The position numbers and the translations under genes are program-made. A DNA stretch of 64,000 nt from Hyphomicrobium sp. NDB2Meth4 (GTDB lineage: Bacteria > Pseudomonadota > Alphaproteobacteria > Rhizobiales > Hyphomicrobiaceae): assembly GCF_900117445.1 (NCBI RefSeq), contig NZ_FPEJ01000001.1:248001-312000 (forward strand), given 5' to 3'. Under the pieces are notes generated by a model. The model worked only from the letters and a program-made list of their open reading frames with translations. It made no database searches and had not been told where the DNA came from. Below are positions 55,323 through 64,000 of this stretch, in pieces (within the stretch, counting starts at the first letter, position 1; every line of letters begins with the position of its first letter).

Positions 55323-58300
55323 TTAGCCCTCTTTGCGCGGCTTGCCGGGTGGCGGTGCGCCCGCACCATGCTTCTCGAGCTCACGCTGGCCGGCGCCCTC
55401 GGCGGGCGGAGGCCACGGCACGCCCGCAAGCTTGGCGAGACTTTCCGCCATCGCCGGAGGCAATCCAGAGAAATCTGGCTTTGTTGACTTGCTTGCGCCG
55501 GAGATGCGGTTTGCCGCCGGACCGAGCCGCGGCTTGGCGGCCTGGCCACTGCGCGGCGCGTTCCGCACCGGCCGCGTCGTCGGCTCCGGTCGTGCAGCGT
55601 GCGATGGCGGCGGCTCGTGCGGCGGTGCGGCCCGTCCGGCTGCCGCGGCCATTGGAGGCGGCACCTCACCCTGCGGCGGCATCGGGTGTCCCAAGTCGTG
55701 TGACAGCTCATGTGGCATGCCGCCCGGCATGCCCGGCGGAGGCGGCATGGGCGGCCGCTGGTCGTGCGCGAAATCGTCGGGCAACGGCGGTGCGCCATTC
55801 ATCGGCGGCATGATCGGCGGGCCGCTGTTGTCATGCATCGGCGGCGCCGTCGGCTCGAGCGGAGGCGGCGTATTGAACTGCTCCAAGTGCTGAGGCGGTG
55901 GCACGCCGAAATCAGCTTGTTGCGGTGTGCCGTCGAACTCGAACGAAGCGGGCTGCGCTGCAAATGGCGGCTGCTGCTCGACATCACCCATGTGATCGTG
56001 CATCGGCGGCAGCGGCGGCGCATGGTGCTGTGGCTGCATCGGCGGCGGCATCGGCGGATGCTCGCCCATCTGATCGGACATCATATGATCGGACATCGGC
56101 GGCGGTGAGAAATCGATCCCCGCACCATTTCCGTTAGGCGCTGGCTGCAGCGGTGGGGGCGGACCGCCCGACACGATCCGCGGCAGTTGAAGTTGTCCGT
56201 TACCATCTCCAGCCGCCGATGGCGCCATCCGCCCGAGCACGCCATTGCGCAACCGCGCGCGAACCGGACTCTGCTCCGGCTGAACGGCCGGAGCATGCCC
56301 GTTCACATGTGGGGCACCCTCCGGCGCTGCTGCGGCACCATTCGTTGCCACCACATCGTCGGCCGACTTCTTCGAACGCTTCGTCTTCGCCCGGAACAGG
56401 CCGCGCGGCCGCAGCTTGTGCTCCGCGGTGCGCACCATCTTCAGAAGCTGCAGCACGTCGCGATCCGTCATCGGCTCGCCGTAGTAGAAGCCCTGCGCAT
56501 ATTGGCAGTTGATCGACCGCAGAAACCCGACGTCTTCCGGAGATTCGACGCCCTCGGCCACGACGTTCTTCCCGAGCTCGTGCGCCAGCGCCACGATCGA
56601 GCGCACGATCGCCGACCCGGCGCCGCCGCTTTCGCCGCTGGCCTGCACCAGTGCCCTGTCGATCTTGATGGTGTCGAACGGGAACCGCTGCAGGTAAGCC
56701 AACGAGGAGTACCCCGTTCCGAAGTCGTCCAGCGCCAGCTCCGCACCTGCCCCGCGCAGCCACTCCAGAATTTCCGTCGCCTGCTCGGGATTCTCCATCA
56801 CCAGACTCTCGGTGATCTCCAGCCGCAGCGACCCCTTCGGCACGATGTTGCGCCCGAGGATGTGCCGGATCTCCTGGATCAGGTTCTGGCGGAATATCTG
56901 CCGGCTGGAAATGTTCACCGACACGAACAGCGGCCGCTCTTCGCGCGGCAACTCGCGCTGCCACCGCGCCGCCTCGTGCGCCGCGCGCAAGAGCACGTGC
57001 GATCCAAGCCGCACGATGAGGTCCGACTGCTCGGCGATTGGAATGAACTCGACCGGGCTCATCAGGCCGCGCTTGGGATGCTCCCAGCGCACCAGCGCCT
57101 CGAAGCCGGCAAGCTCCTCGGTCGGCAAATAGATGATCGGCTGATAGAAGACTTTGATCTGGTTCTTCGCGAGCGCCTTGCGCAGATCGCTCTCCATCGT
57201 AACCCGATCATCGCGGTCCGCGCGCATCTCGGGCCGGAATATCTCGATCCGGTCCGCGCCGCCGCGCTTGGCGCGGTACATCGCGATCTCGGCTTCCTTG
57301 TAGAGGTCGAGGTGGCTCGGCGTCTGCCCGTCATAAACTGCGATGCCAATCGAGCCCGTCAGCACGATCTCCTGGCCCGCGATCTTGATCGGCGCCCGCA
57401 GCGAGCGGCGCACCCGCTCGGCAAGACCGGCAAGATCCTGCGGGCTCTGCTCCGACACCAAAAGGATCGCGAACTGATCGCCACCGACACGCGCCAGCGT
57501 ATCCTGCGGCCCAAGGTGGCTTTGCAGGCGCCGCGCCACCGTCAGCAACAGGCTGTCACCCACCACCAGCCCGAATGACACGTTCACGCTCTTGAACTTG
57601 TCGATGTCGATGAAGATGACGCTCGGCCGCACCCCGTTCTCGCTGGCGGCACGGTTGGCTGCCACACCCAGACGGTCCAGCAGCAATTCTCGGTTCGGCA
57701 GCCCCGTCAGACTATCGTGCACGGCATCGTGCAGCAGCCGCTCATGCGCACGCTTGGCATCGGTCACGTCGCGCACCAGGCCGACGCAACGCATCGCCCG
57801 CGCATCCTCGTTCGGCACGCTGGCCGCTTCCAGCTCGAACCAGCGATAGCTGTTGTCCGTGTGGCGCATGCGGAACTCAGTGCGAATGCGCGCCCAGGTA
57901 CGTTCCTGCACCGACCACAAGATCATGCGGAATCGTTCGCGATCCGCCGGATGCAGATGCTTGGCGAAGTCCTCGACCTTGGTGCACAGCTCGCCCGGAT
58001 TGAGTCCCAGCGACGCCTCGATCGCCGGGCTCACCTTGATTTCGTCGCGCCGCGCGCTCCATTCCCACACCGCCGAGCCCGCACCGTCGACTGCCAGCGC
58101 CCGCAATTGCAGTTCGCTCGGCGCGGCGCCGAACAGCGGCTCCAGCGAGCGGAACGCGAACTGCGTCACCGTAAAGCCGATCAGGATGAGGATCAGCACC
58201 AGGCCCGCAACGAGGCCCTGCACCGCGGCATCGCCCTGCAGCCGGCCCGTCAGCACCATGGCTGCGCCGAATATCCAGATCAGGAACGGGATCCACGGCG

Positions 58301-59348
58301 GGATCAGCGACAAAGCGCGATCCTGCCCGCGCAGCGCTAAGAACAGCGCGAATGCCCCGCCGACGCCACCGATCACCAGGAACGACATGCGGGCGAACGT
58401 CGACGCCAGGCGCGGGTCGATGACCGCCACCGCAACGAGCGTCAGCTGCGCAATGATCCACACCGTGAACAGCATGCGTATCAGGCCATGCCAGAACGCG
58501 ATGCGCAGGAACACGGATATGAATATGACGAGACTTGCCGCCACCGCGGACTCGGCCGCCGCCCGGTAGACGGCATTGTCCTCCGGTTTGAGCTGGAACA
58601 ACTTATGGAAGAAGCCGAAGTCGACGCACAGGTAGGCGAGCACGCACCACGCGACCAGAGCCGCACTCGGGAAGATCGCCTTGTGGTTCGCCGCGAAAAT
58701 TGCCGTGAGGAAGATCGCCAGAAGACCGGTCAAGCCGATCAGCACGCCGTTCATCAGCAGCCGGTCGCGCGAGTAGAGCTCGTACTCAACCGGCTTCCAC
58801 AGATAGAGCCGCGCCAGCCGATCCGACGACAGCTCGACCACGTAGGTCACCGTCTGCCCCGGCTCGATCGTGATGCGGAAAATGTCGGCGCGATCGCTCT
58901 TGATGCGCTCTGGCACGAAGCCCATCGACGGCGTCACCGCCTCGATGCGCTGCGCATCGAGGTCCGGCCACACCGCCCCCGAGCCGACGATGCTGTAACG
59001 CTGCGCGGTCAGCCAGCGTTCGACCGGCTTGTCAGTCGGATTGGTGAGCGCGAACACCAGCCAGTTGGGGCTCGTGCCCGGCGTTTTCGCTGTCACCGAG
59101 ATACGGCCCGTCATGCCGTCCGCGGCCGGCGCCGTTTCCACCTGCAGGCTGTCACCGCGCGAATCGTAAAACTCGCCCAGCGTCGTCACCTCGACGCGAT
59201 CCTGATCCGGCTCGATCACGATCGGCTTCAGTGCGAACGCACGCCCGGGCAGGGCGATCAGCATCACCAGCACGGCGAGCAGCAAATAGGCGCTGGCGCC
59301 GACGCGGGAGCCGCGCACGAATCCGGTTGCTCTCCCGCGTGCGATCAT
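55323..59348 (-). CDS. large membrane PAS-GGDEF-EAL cyclic-di-GMP protein with Pro/Met/His-rich tail
   Basis: 1341 residues. Order: signal or first helix (YLLLAVLVMLIALPGRAFA), a periplasmic 7TMR-DISM-like domain (about 41-185), about seven helices (190-395), PAS with 'SAVWEWSARRDEIKVSPAIE' (about 420-540), GGDEF-like domain with G622-G-D-Q-F626, EAL domain with the intact E750-A-L motif ('GFEALVRWEHPKRGLMSPVE', 'DDFGTGYSSLAYL', 'VVAEGVESPEDVGFL'), and a tail from about 975 to the end. The GGDQF change suggests weak or no cyclase activity, so c-di-GMP hydrolysis by the EAL domain is predicted. The tail (over 350 residues) has repeats such as MPPPMQPQHHAPPLPPMHDH and ends in a Ser/Ala/Arg/Pro region. 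It overlaps the upstream acetyltransferase gene by 4 nt. Confidence 0.92.
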   Translation of the reverse strand: MIARGRATGFVRGSRVGASAYLLLAVLVMLIALPGRAFALKPIVIEPDQDRVEVTTLGEFYDSRGDSLQVETAPAADGMTGRISVTAKTPGTSPNWLVFALTNPTDKPVERWLTAQRYSIVGSGAVWPDLDAQRIEAVTPSMGFVPERIKSDRADIFRITIEPGQTVTYVVELSSDRLARLYLWKPVEYELYSRDRLLMNGVLIGLTGLLAIFLTAIFAANHKAIFPSAALVAWCVLAYLCVDFGFFHKLFQLKPEDNAVYRAAAESAVAASLVIFISVFLRIAFWHGLIRMLFTVWIIAQLTLVAVAVIDPRLASTFARMSFLVIGGVGGAFALFLALRGQDRALSLIPPWIPFLIWIFGAAMVLTGRLQGDAAVQGLVAGLVLILILIGFTVTQFAFRSLEPLFGAAPSELQLRALAVDGAGSAVWEWSARRDEIKVSPAIEASLGLNPGELCTKVEDFAKHLHPADRERFRMILWSVQERTWARIRTEFRMRHTDNSYRWFELEAASVPNEDARAMRCVGLVRDVTDAKRAHERLLHDAVHDSLTGLPNRELLLDRLGVAANRAASENGVRPSVIFIDIDKFKSVNVSFGLVVGDSLLLTVARRLQSHLGPQDTLARVGGDQFAILLVSEQSPQDLAGLAERVRRSLRAPIKIAGQEIVLTGSIGIAVYDGQTPSHLDLYKEAEIAMYRAKRGGADRIEIFRPEMRADRDDRVTMESDLRKALAKNQIKVFYQPIIYLPTEELAGFEALVRWEHPKRGLMSPVEFIPIAEQSDLIVRLGSHVLLRAAHEAARWQRELPREERPLFVSVNISSRQIFRQNLIQEIRHILGRNIVPKGSLRLEITESLVMENPEQATEILEWLRGAGAELALDDFGTGYSSLAYLQRFPFDTIKIDRALVQASGESGGAGSAIVRSIVALAHELGKNVVAEGVESPEDVGFLRSINCQYAQGFYYGEPMTDRDVLQLLKMVRTAEHKLRPRGLFRAKTKRSKKSADDVVATNGAAAAPEGAPHVNGHAPAVQPEQSPVRARLRNGVLGRMAPSAAGDGNGQLQLPRIVSGGPPPPLQPAPNGNGAGIDFSPPPMSDHMMSDQMGEHPPMPPPMQPQHHAPPLPPMHDHMGDVEQQPPFAAQPASFEFDGTPQQADFGVPPPQHLEQFNTPPPLEPTAPPMHDNSGPPIMPPMNGAPPLPDDFAHDQRPPMPPPPGMPGGMPHELSHDLGHPMPPQGEVPPPMAAAAGRAAPPHEPPPSHAARPEPTTRPVRNAPRSGQAAKPRLGPAANRISGASKSTKPDFSGLPPAMAESLAKLAGVPWPPPAEGAGQRELEKHGAGAPPPGKPRKEG

Positions 59349-59959
59349 TCCGCAGAAACCTCCGCGTCGCCGTCGCCGCGCGCATCGGTGCTCAGCAGCG
59401 CATGCAGCAGATGATCTTCCCAGACGCCGTTGATCTTCAGCAGCTGGCGCGCGAAGCCCTCGCGCCGGAAGCCGTTGCGCTCCAGCACGCGGATCGACGC
59501 AGCATTGCTCGGCATCGTCGCTGCTTCGACGCGATGCAGATGCAGCGTATCGAAGGCAAAGCCTATCGCTGCCCGTACCGCCTCGGTCATGTAGCCGCGC
59601 CCCACGTGGGGCTTGCCGATCCAGTACCCCAGCACACTCGTCTGCGTGACGCCGCGGCGCACGTTGGACAGCGTCAAGCCGCCGACGAGGCGATCGTCCG
59701 CCTCCGAGAAGATCAGGTAGGCATAGCCGAGATCGTCACGCGCCTCGCGCTGATAGTGCCGCACGCGGCGGCGGTAAGCCCCGCGCGATAGCTCATCGCG
59801 CTGCCATTGCGGCTCCCACGGCGTCAGGTGATCCCGGCTCATGGCGCGCAGCTCGGCCCAATCCGAGTAATCGCCGAGCATCGGCGCGCGCAGCCATACG
59901 CTGCGCCCGCGCAGAATCATCGAGCTCTCAAATCCGGACGAGGATCGCAGGAATGCCAT
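59345..59959 (-). CDS. RimJ-type GNAT acetyltransferase
   Basis: 204 residues; acetyl-CoA-dependent N-acetylation. 'VGGLTLSNVRRGVTQTSVLG', 'YWIGKPHVGRGYMTEAVRAA' (the Q/RxxGxG/A CoA loop) and 'HRVEAATMPSNAASIRVLER' are RimJ/RimL features. It may modify ribosomal protein S5 or another N-terminus; the substrate is not shown. It overlaps the EAL-domain gene by 4 nt and is preceded by the M16 peptidase, so it is in that operon. Confidence 0.9.
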   Translation of the reverse strand: MAFLRSSSGFESSMILRGRSVWLRAPMLGDYSDWAELRAMSRDHLTPWEPQWQRDELSRGAYRRRVRHYQREARDDLGYAYLIFSEADDRLVGGLTLSNVRRGVTQTSVLGYWIGKPHVGRGYMTEAVRAAIGFAFDTLHLHRVEAATMPSNAASIRVLERNGFRREGFARQLLKINGVWEDHLLHALLSTDARGDGDAEVSAE

Positions 59960-59980
59960 CGGCCGCTGTCCCCCGGGGCG

Positions 59981-61249
59981 CTAGTTGCGGATCAACTCCG
60001 CCGCCCGCTCTGCAAACTTGCGCGAGCGCCGCCCGCTGCCAACCACCGAGACCGAAACACCACCATCGATGAGTTCGGCCGCAAAATCACGCACATTGTC
60101 GGCCGTCACCGCTTCGACCTTTTCCATAAGTTCGTCGTTTTCGAGCACCCGGTTGTGCGTCAGTACGTTACGTGCCAGTTGCTCAGCCCGCGCAGAGCTA
60201 CTCTCCAGACTCATCAACAGCCCGGCTTTGAGCTGCGCCTTCGAACGGGCAAGTTCCGCAGCATCCGGCAGAGTTTCCGCAGCGCGCTTCAACTCCGCCC
60301 CGATGACGTCGATAAGTTGCCCCATCAACGCAGTCCCCGTTGCCGCGTGAATTCCGAACAATCCCGCATCACGCAACCCCCAGGCCGTCGAATAGATCGC
60401 GTAGCAGAGCCCTCGCTTTTCGCGCACCTCCTGAAACAGTCGCGACGACATGCCTCCGCCGAACAGCCCGGAAAACACCTGAGCGGCGAAAAAGCCATCG
60501 CTCTTGTAGGATGGACTGGGGAACCCGATCAGTAGATGGCTCTGCTCGAAAGGCTTCTCTGAAACGCGCACTCCACCAACGTACTTGGCCACCCGTTCTC
60601 CGGTTGTTCGCTTGTCGTCAGTCAGCCCTCCGAATAGGGCTTCAGCGTGGCGGACCACCTTTTCGTGGCGGATAGCGCCGGCCGCCGCGATCACCATGTT
60701 TCCAGGCCCGTAGCGGCGCCCGAGGAAGCGCTTCAGATCGCCCGAGGTGAACGCCGAGACGCTCTTTGGCGTCCCGAGAATCGGACGCCCCACAGCCTGC
60801 AGTGGAAAAGCCGCGTCGTGCAGCAGGTCGTAGCCGATGTCATCGGGGCTATCGAGCGTGGAGGCGATCTCCTGCAGGATCACCTGCCGCTCCCCTTCCA
60901 GCTCCGGCCTGCCGAACGCCGAGTTCTGCAGGATGTCGGCGATCAGCTCCAGCGCAACGCCTTCATCGCCCTTCAGCACGCGCGCGTAATAAGCGGTCGA
61001 CTCCATGCTGGTAGCAGCGTTGAGATCACCGCCCACGCCTTCGATCTCCTCGGCGATCTGCTGCGCCGTGCGCCGCCGCGTGCCCTTGAAGGCCATGTGC
61101 TCGAGGAAATGCGAAATGCCGTGCTCGCGATCCGTCTCGTGACGCGCCCCGGTGCCGACCCACAACCCCAGCGAGACCGTCTCCAGGTGGGGCATATTGT
61201 CGGTCACCACCCTCAGTCCGTTGGGAAGTTTCGTCAGCTTCACCGCCAT
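59981..61249 (-). CDS. M16 family zinc metallopeptidase (mitochondrial-processing-peptidase-like)
   Basis: 422 residues, two similar halves. Zinc motif H47-F-L-E50-H51 in 'GISHFLEHMAFKGTRRRT' with the distal Glu expected in 'LEGERQVILQEIAST'; 'MSSRLFQEVREKRGLCYAIY' is the R/Y pair of the C-terminal domain. These are the bacterial relatives of mitochondrial processing peptidase beta. The start is the ATG of MAVKLTKLPNG, overlapping the end of thrC by 10 nt. Confidence 0.94.
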   Translation of the reverse strand: MAVKLTKLPNGLRVVTDNMPHLETVSLGLWVGTGARHETDREHGISHFLEHMAFKGTRRRTAQQIAEEIEGVGGDLNAATSMESTAYYARVLKGDEGVALELIADILQNSAFGRPELEGERQVILQEIASTLDSPDDIGYDLLHDAAFPLQAVGRPILGTPKSVSAFTSGDLKRFLGRRYGPGNMVIAAAGAIRHEKVVRHAEALFGGLTDDKRTTGERVAKYVGGVRVSEKPFEQSHLLIGFPSPSYKSDGFFAAQVFSGLFGGGMSSRLFQEVREKRGLCYAIYSTAWGLRDAGLFGIHAATGTALMGQLIDVIGAELKRAAETLPDAAELARSKAQLKAGLLMSLESSSARAEQLARNVLTHNRVLENDELMEKVEAVTADNVRDFAAELIDGGVSVSVVGSGRRSRKFAERAAELIRN

Positions 61250-62658
61250 TGGCGCTGCTCCAGTACGGCGCGCGTAAGCGCTTCGACATGCCCTTCCGCG
61301 ACACCGATATCGTTGTCGATAGTGGTGAAGCGCTCTTTTGCCGTCATCAGGTCGGAAAGCCGTTCCGGCAGCGGCGGCCGCGCACCCGTAATCGCCTCCA
61401 TCGCATCGGGGAACTTCGCCGGATGCGCCGTCGACAAGATAACCTGCGGCACGCGCCCCGCGGAACCAAGCTCCCGCTCCGCCGCAACGATCGCACATGC
61501 GGTATGCGGGTCGGCGAGGTATCCGCTTTCGCCAGCCGTGCGCCGGATCGCTTCCACAACGTCCGCTTCGCTCGCCGCTGCCGCTGCAAAATCGCGCCGC
61601 ATCGCCTCGCTCAGCGGCCCCAGATCGAAGCTCTTCGTCTCGCGCAAAGCGCTCATCTTCGCGCGGATCAGAGGGGCATCGCGCCCGGAAGCCTCGAACA
61701 GATAGCGCTCGAAGTTCGAAGAAATCTGAATGTCCATCGACGGCGAGCTGGTCGCTACCACCTCGCGCATCTCATAGCTGCCCTCATGCAGCGTCCGCGG
61801 CAGGATATCGTTGACGTTCGACGCGATCACCAGCTTGTCGATCGGTAGGCCCATGCGCTTGGCGACGTAGCCGGCGAAGATGTCGCCGAAGTTGCCCGTC
61901 GGCACGACGAACGACACTGCCCGGTACGGCGCACCCAGCGCCACCGCGGCGACGAAGTAGTAAGTCACCTGCCCGGCAATACGCGCCCAATTGATCGAGT
62001 TGACACCCGCCAGCGCCACGCGATCGCGGAACCCGTGATCGTTGAACATTGCCTTCACGAGCGCCTGGCAGTCATCGAAGTTGCCGCGCACCGAGATGGC
62101 GTGCACGTTGTCTTCGGTCGGCGTGGTCATCATCCGCCGCTGCACATCCGAAACACGCCCTTCCGGGAACAGGATGGCGATGTCGACATGCGGTGAGCCG
62201 CGGAATGCTTCGATCGCCGCACCGCCCGTGTCACCGGACGTGGCGCCGACGATCGTCGCCCGCGCGTTGCGCTCCGCCAGCACGCGGTCCATCAGTCGCG
62301 CCAGCAGCTGCATCGCCACGTCCTTGAACGCCAGCGTCGGCCCGTGGAACAGCTCCAGCACCCAGCGGTTGGTCCCGATCTGCGCCAGCGGCGTCACCGC
62401 GGCATGATCGAAGCGGGCATAGGCCGCGCGCGTCATCGCCAGCAGCTCTTCGCGCGAGATGGCCCCGCCGGTGAACGGGTGAATAACCTCGACCGCCACC
62501 TCGGCAAACGGCTTTCCCGCCAGCGCCGCAATTGTCTCGTGCGACAGCGTTGGCCACGTCTCAGGGACGTAGAGGCCCCCGTCCCTGGCCAGCCCAGCGA
62601 GGACCACGTCGTCAAAGCCCAGTGGAGGCGCTTCACCTCGGGTCGAGATGTAGTTCAA
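61240..62658 (-). CDS. thrC: threonine synthase
   Basis: 472 residues, PLP-dependent (fold type II), converting O-phosphohomoserine to threonine. PLP lysine in 'FHGPTLAFKDVAMQLLARLM', phosphate loop 'VGATSGDTGGAAIEAFRG' and 'VVPTGNFGDIFAGYVAKRMG' are all typical of the bacterial long form. I take the TTG giving MNYISTRGEAPP, with GGAG ten nt upstream; an ATG 57 nt earlier adds residues that are not conserved. First gene of the thrC-M16-GNAT-EAL run. Confidence 0.95.
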   Translation of the reverse strand: MNYISTRGEAPPLGFDDVVLAGLARDGGLYVPETWPTLSHETIAALAGKPFAEVAVEVIHPFTGGAISREELLAMTRAAYARFDHAAVTPLAQIGTNRWVLELFHGPTLAFKDVAMQLLARLMDRVLAERNARATIVGATSGDTGGAAIEAFRGSPHVDIAILFPEGRVSDVQRRMMTTPTEDNVHAISVRGNFDDCQALVKAMFNDHGFRDRVALAGVNSINWARIAGQVTYYFVAAVALGAPYRAVSFVVPTGNFGDIFAGYVAKRMGLPIDKLVIASNVNDILPRTLHEGSYEMREVVATSSPSMDIQISSNFERYLFEASGRDAPLIRAKMSALRETKSFDLGPLSEAMRRDFAAAAASEADVVEAIRRTAGESGYLADPHTACAIVAAERELGSAGRVPQVILSTAHPAKFPDAMEAITGARPPLPERLSDLMTAKERFTTIDNDIGVAEGHVEALTRAVLEQRQWR

Positions 62659-62962
62659 ATTCGAAAGTCTCCGTGCGAGATGACGTGTCTGCGCCGTTAC
62701 GCAATGATCGAGCAATTCGCCGTTGCCTTCAAACGGCCGCTACGGTCCTGCGGTCGGGCTGAACCACTCTAGCAAGGCATTGATTCTAGTGTGATTCTAT
62801 CGTCGAATATGATTGCGATGCCGGTCCCGGCCCTGCGCCGCGACGTCGAGCGAGCCTTGCTGGCGGACAGTAGTGCCGCGGCAAGGGCCCTACAAGCGAT
62901 CCGCACGCAGCTGCGACGCACAGCCGGCCTCACCGGACGCGAGCAGACGCACGAGGGTCGGG
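62659..62962. other. intergenic region upstream of thrC
   Basis: It should hold the thrC promoter. Short open frames on the plus strand are Arg/Thr/Ser-rich and lack ribosome-binding sites. I see no repeat or RNA structure that I would name. Confidence 0.45.
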
Positions 62963-63745
62963 TTAATCACGCTTCCACGTCTCTGCGCCGTTCGCGCCCT
63001 GGCCGCTCCGCGCCGGAGCGGTCCGCGAAATCGCGAACGCAACGAACACGGCAATCAGCGCCACCGCCAGCCCATACCATGTCAGTGCATATTCGAGGTG
63101 CCGGTTGGGAAGCGTCAGCCGCGTCACACCGCCGTGCGGCCAGCCGCCGGGAGGCGCAGGCTCGGCCTCGGCATCCACGTAGAAACGATGCACGGCCTGG
63201 TTGTCCGGCCCCACCGCCGCTGCGGTCATTCCTTCGATGTCGCGCCAATACCAGATGTTGCGCGCCGGATCGTTGCCAGGAATGAACATGCCTTGCTGAT
63301 CGGGGTGCCGCGTCAGGCCGGTGATGCTCACCTCACCCGATACTTGCCCGGCCGCCCGGCGAGCGGGATCCTTGAGGTCGTTGGGCACGAACCCGCGGTT
63401 GACCAGCACCACGCCGTCTCCCGTCACGATCAGCGGCGTGATGATGTGAAACCCCGGCGTGCCCGCCTCATCGAGCGCGTAGAGGTGAATTTCCTTGGCA
63501 TGGTCGAACCGGCCAGATACGGCGACGCGCGTATATTCCACGTCCTCCCCGCGCGCGGCCCGCGCCTCCACGTCCGCGAGCGCAACGGGCGCCGCATGGG
63601 CCCGCTCATGGATGGCCGTAATCAGCCCTTCCTTCCACGCCAGCCGCTGCATCTGCCACGTGCCCAGCGCTATCAGCACGGCCATGCCGACGAGCACAGC
63701 CAGCCCCGGCCACAGCAAGCGTCTTTCCTGTAGAGCTTTGAGCAC
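62963..63745 (-). CDS. SURF1 family cytochrome oxidase assembly protein
   Basis: 260 residues with one helix at each end ('LLWPGLAVLVGMAVLIALGT' and 'YALTWYGLAVALIAVFVAFA') and a periplasmic domain with 'LGTWQMQRLAWKEGLI' and 'VVLVNRGFVPNDLKDPAR', SURF1 hallmarks. It helps insert haem a into cytochrome c oxidase. It follows a DUF983 gene on the same strand, the normal arrangement downstream of ctaE. Confidence 0.92.
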   Translation of the reverse strand: MLKALQERRLLWPGLAVLVGMAVLIALGTWQMQRLAWKEGLITAIHERAHAAPVALADVEARAARGEDVEYTRVAVSGRFDHAKEIHLYALDEAGTPGFHIITPLIVTGDGVVLVNRGFVPNDLKDPARRAAGQVSGEVSITGLTRHPDQQGMFIPGNDPARNIWYWRDIEGMTAAAVGPDNQAVHRFYVDAEAEPAPPGGWPHGGVTRLTLPNRHLEYALTWYGLAVALIAVFVAFAISRTAPARSGQGANGAETWKRD

Positions 63746-63790
63746 GTCTAAAAGTGCCAGAAGGCCGGCGGCGCCGGCCGATGCCGAGGC

Positions 63791-64000
63791 TCAGTCATGC
63801 TTGAAGCGGCCTTCCTCTGCCTTGTTGCGGTATTGCAGGACGATGAGTGTCGCCTTCAAGAAACGCAAGAGCGCCAGCGCGATCAGCGGAGTACCGAGCC
63901 CCCAGAGGACGACGTGCACCCACACCGGCGGCTCGAACGTGAATTCTACATAGAGCGCCAGGCCGCACACGAGGAAGCCCAGAATGAAAATGGCGAACAC
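63791..64000 (-). CDS. DUF983-family membrane protein, 5' end outside the window
   Basis: The last 69 residues of a protein with two remaining helices ('FAIFILGFLVCGLALYVEFT' and 'WVHVVLWGLGTPLIALALLR') and a basic tail (KATLIVLQYRNKAEEGRFKHD in part). The pair of helices joined by 'FEPPVW' is typical of DUF983 proteins, which lie between ctaE and the SURF1 gene in alphaproteobacteria. The start is beyond the window end; a Met at the window edge is not evidence of a start. Confidence 0.8.
   Translation of the reverse strand: MFAIFILGFLVCGLALYVEFTFEPPVWVHVVLWGLGTPLIALALLRFLKATLIVLQYRNKAEEGRFKHD

Noticed and set aside
56187-57578. 463-codon plus-strand open frame opposite the EAL/GGDEF gene
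   Set aside because: Arg/His/Gln-rich shadow; the minus-strand domains are unambiguous.
62813-63733. 306-codon plus-strand open frame opposite SURF1
   Set aside because: Arg-rich shadow; SURF1 on the minus strand has both helices and signature motifs.

Overview
The window is about 64 kb of GC-rich, gene-dense chromosomal DNA, and it reads as an alphaproteobacterium of the Hyphomicrobiales (Rhizobiales). The evidence is the atpI-B-E-b'-b half-operon, a SAM-II riboswitch in front of metX, an Irr-type operator in front of a rubrerythrin/VIT1 iron exporter, a BA14K-family protein, an adenosylcobalamin-dependent ribonucleotide reductase, MetX-MetW methionine synthesis and the gene order around FtsEX and SURF1. 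A Hyphomicrobium-like genus would fit, but the sequence alone does not prove it. I found no rRNA, tRNA, CRISPR array, prophage or insertion sequence. Most of the window is core genome.

Layout. 0-8.5 kb: envelope and periplasmic proteins (PhnD-like binding protein, a two-barrel outer-membrane protein, a Tat-exported oxalate-decarboxylase-type bicupin, a diguanylate cyclase, a secreted nuclease), then infA, cspA, an M15-like peptidase and a BA14K protein. 8.6-14.9 kb: lepA, mbfA with an Irr-like operator, a lytic transglycosylase and a type II NADH dehydrogenase. 15-20.8 kb: a translation cluster read leftward (infC, rpmI, rplT, pheS, pheT) interrupted by two unrelated small genes. 20.9-22.5 kb: an Mrp ATPase fused to DUF971, the architecture of plant HCF101. 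22.7-32.5 kb: a TRAP transporter whose membrane and binding-protein genes are separated, a cupin, a protein with a von Hippel-Lindau beta-like domain, and molybdenum cofactor genes (YqeB-like, mobA, mobB, moaA) with a ModE-type Mo-box.

32.5-38 kb: a receiver-domain protein, hpt, ftsE-ftsX, a YdcF-family protein and plsC, ending in a short AT-rich island. 38-41.6 kb: a small H1-like basic protein and a small zinc-ribbon ORF whose start codons overlap head to head, then nrdJ and a conserved hypothetical. 41.7-46.6 kb: the hisC-tyrC-chaC group reads leftward and the SAM-II-controlled metX-metW pair reads rightward. 46.7-49.4 kb: the Fo half of ATP synthase, with a recognisable promoter and terminator. 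49.8-55.3 kb: a lipoprotein, ispH-thrB-rnhA, a Prx5-type peroxiredoxin, a DsbD-alpha-type periplasmic protein and yqgE. 55.3-64 kb: a very large PAS-GGDEF-EAL protein with a Pro/Met/His-rich tail, a GNAT acetyltransferase, an M16 peptidase, thrC, SURF1 and the end of a DUF983 gene, the last two pointing to a cytochrome oxidase locus just outside the window.

No complete new system stands out. The observations most worth following are the HCF101-like fusion, the bacterial VHL-like domain, the Mo-box in front of the YqeB-like gene, the small gene wedged between pheS and pheT, the overlapping divergent start codons at 38.3 kb and a family of short inverted repeats.
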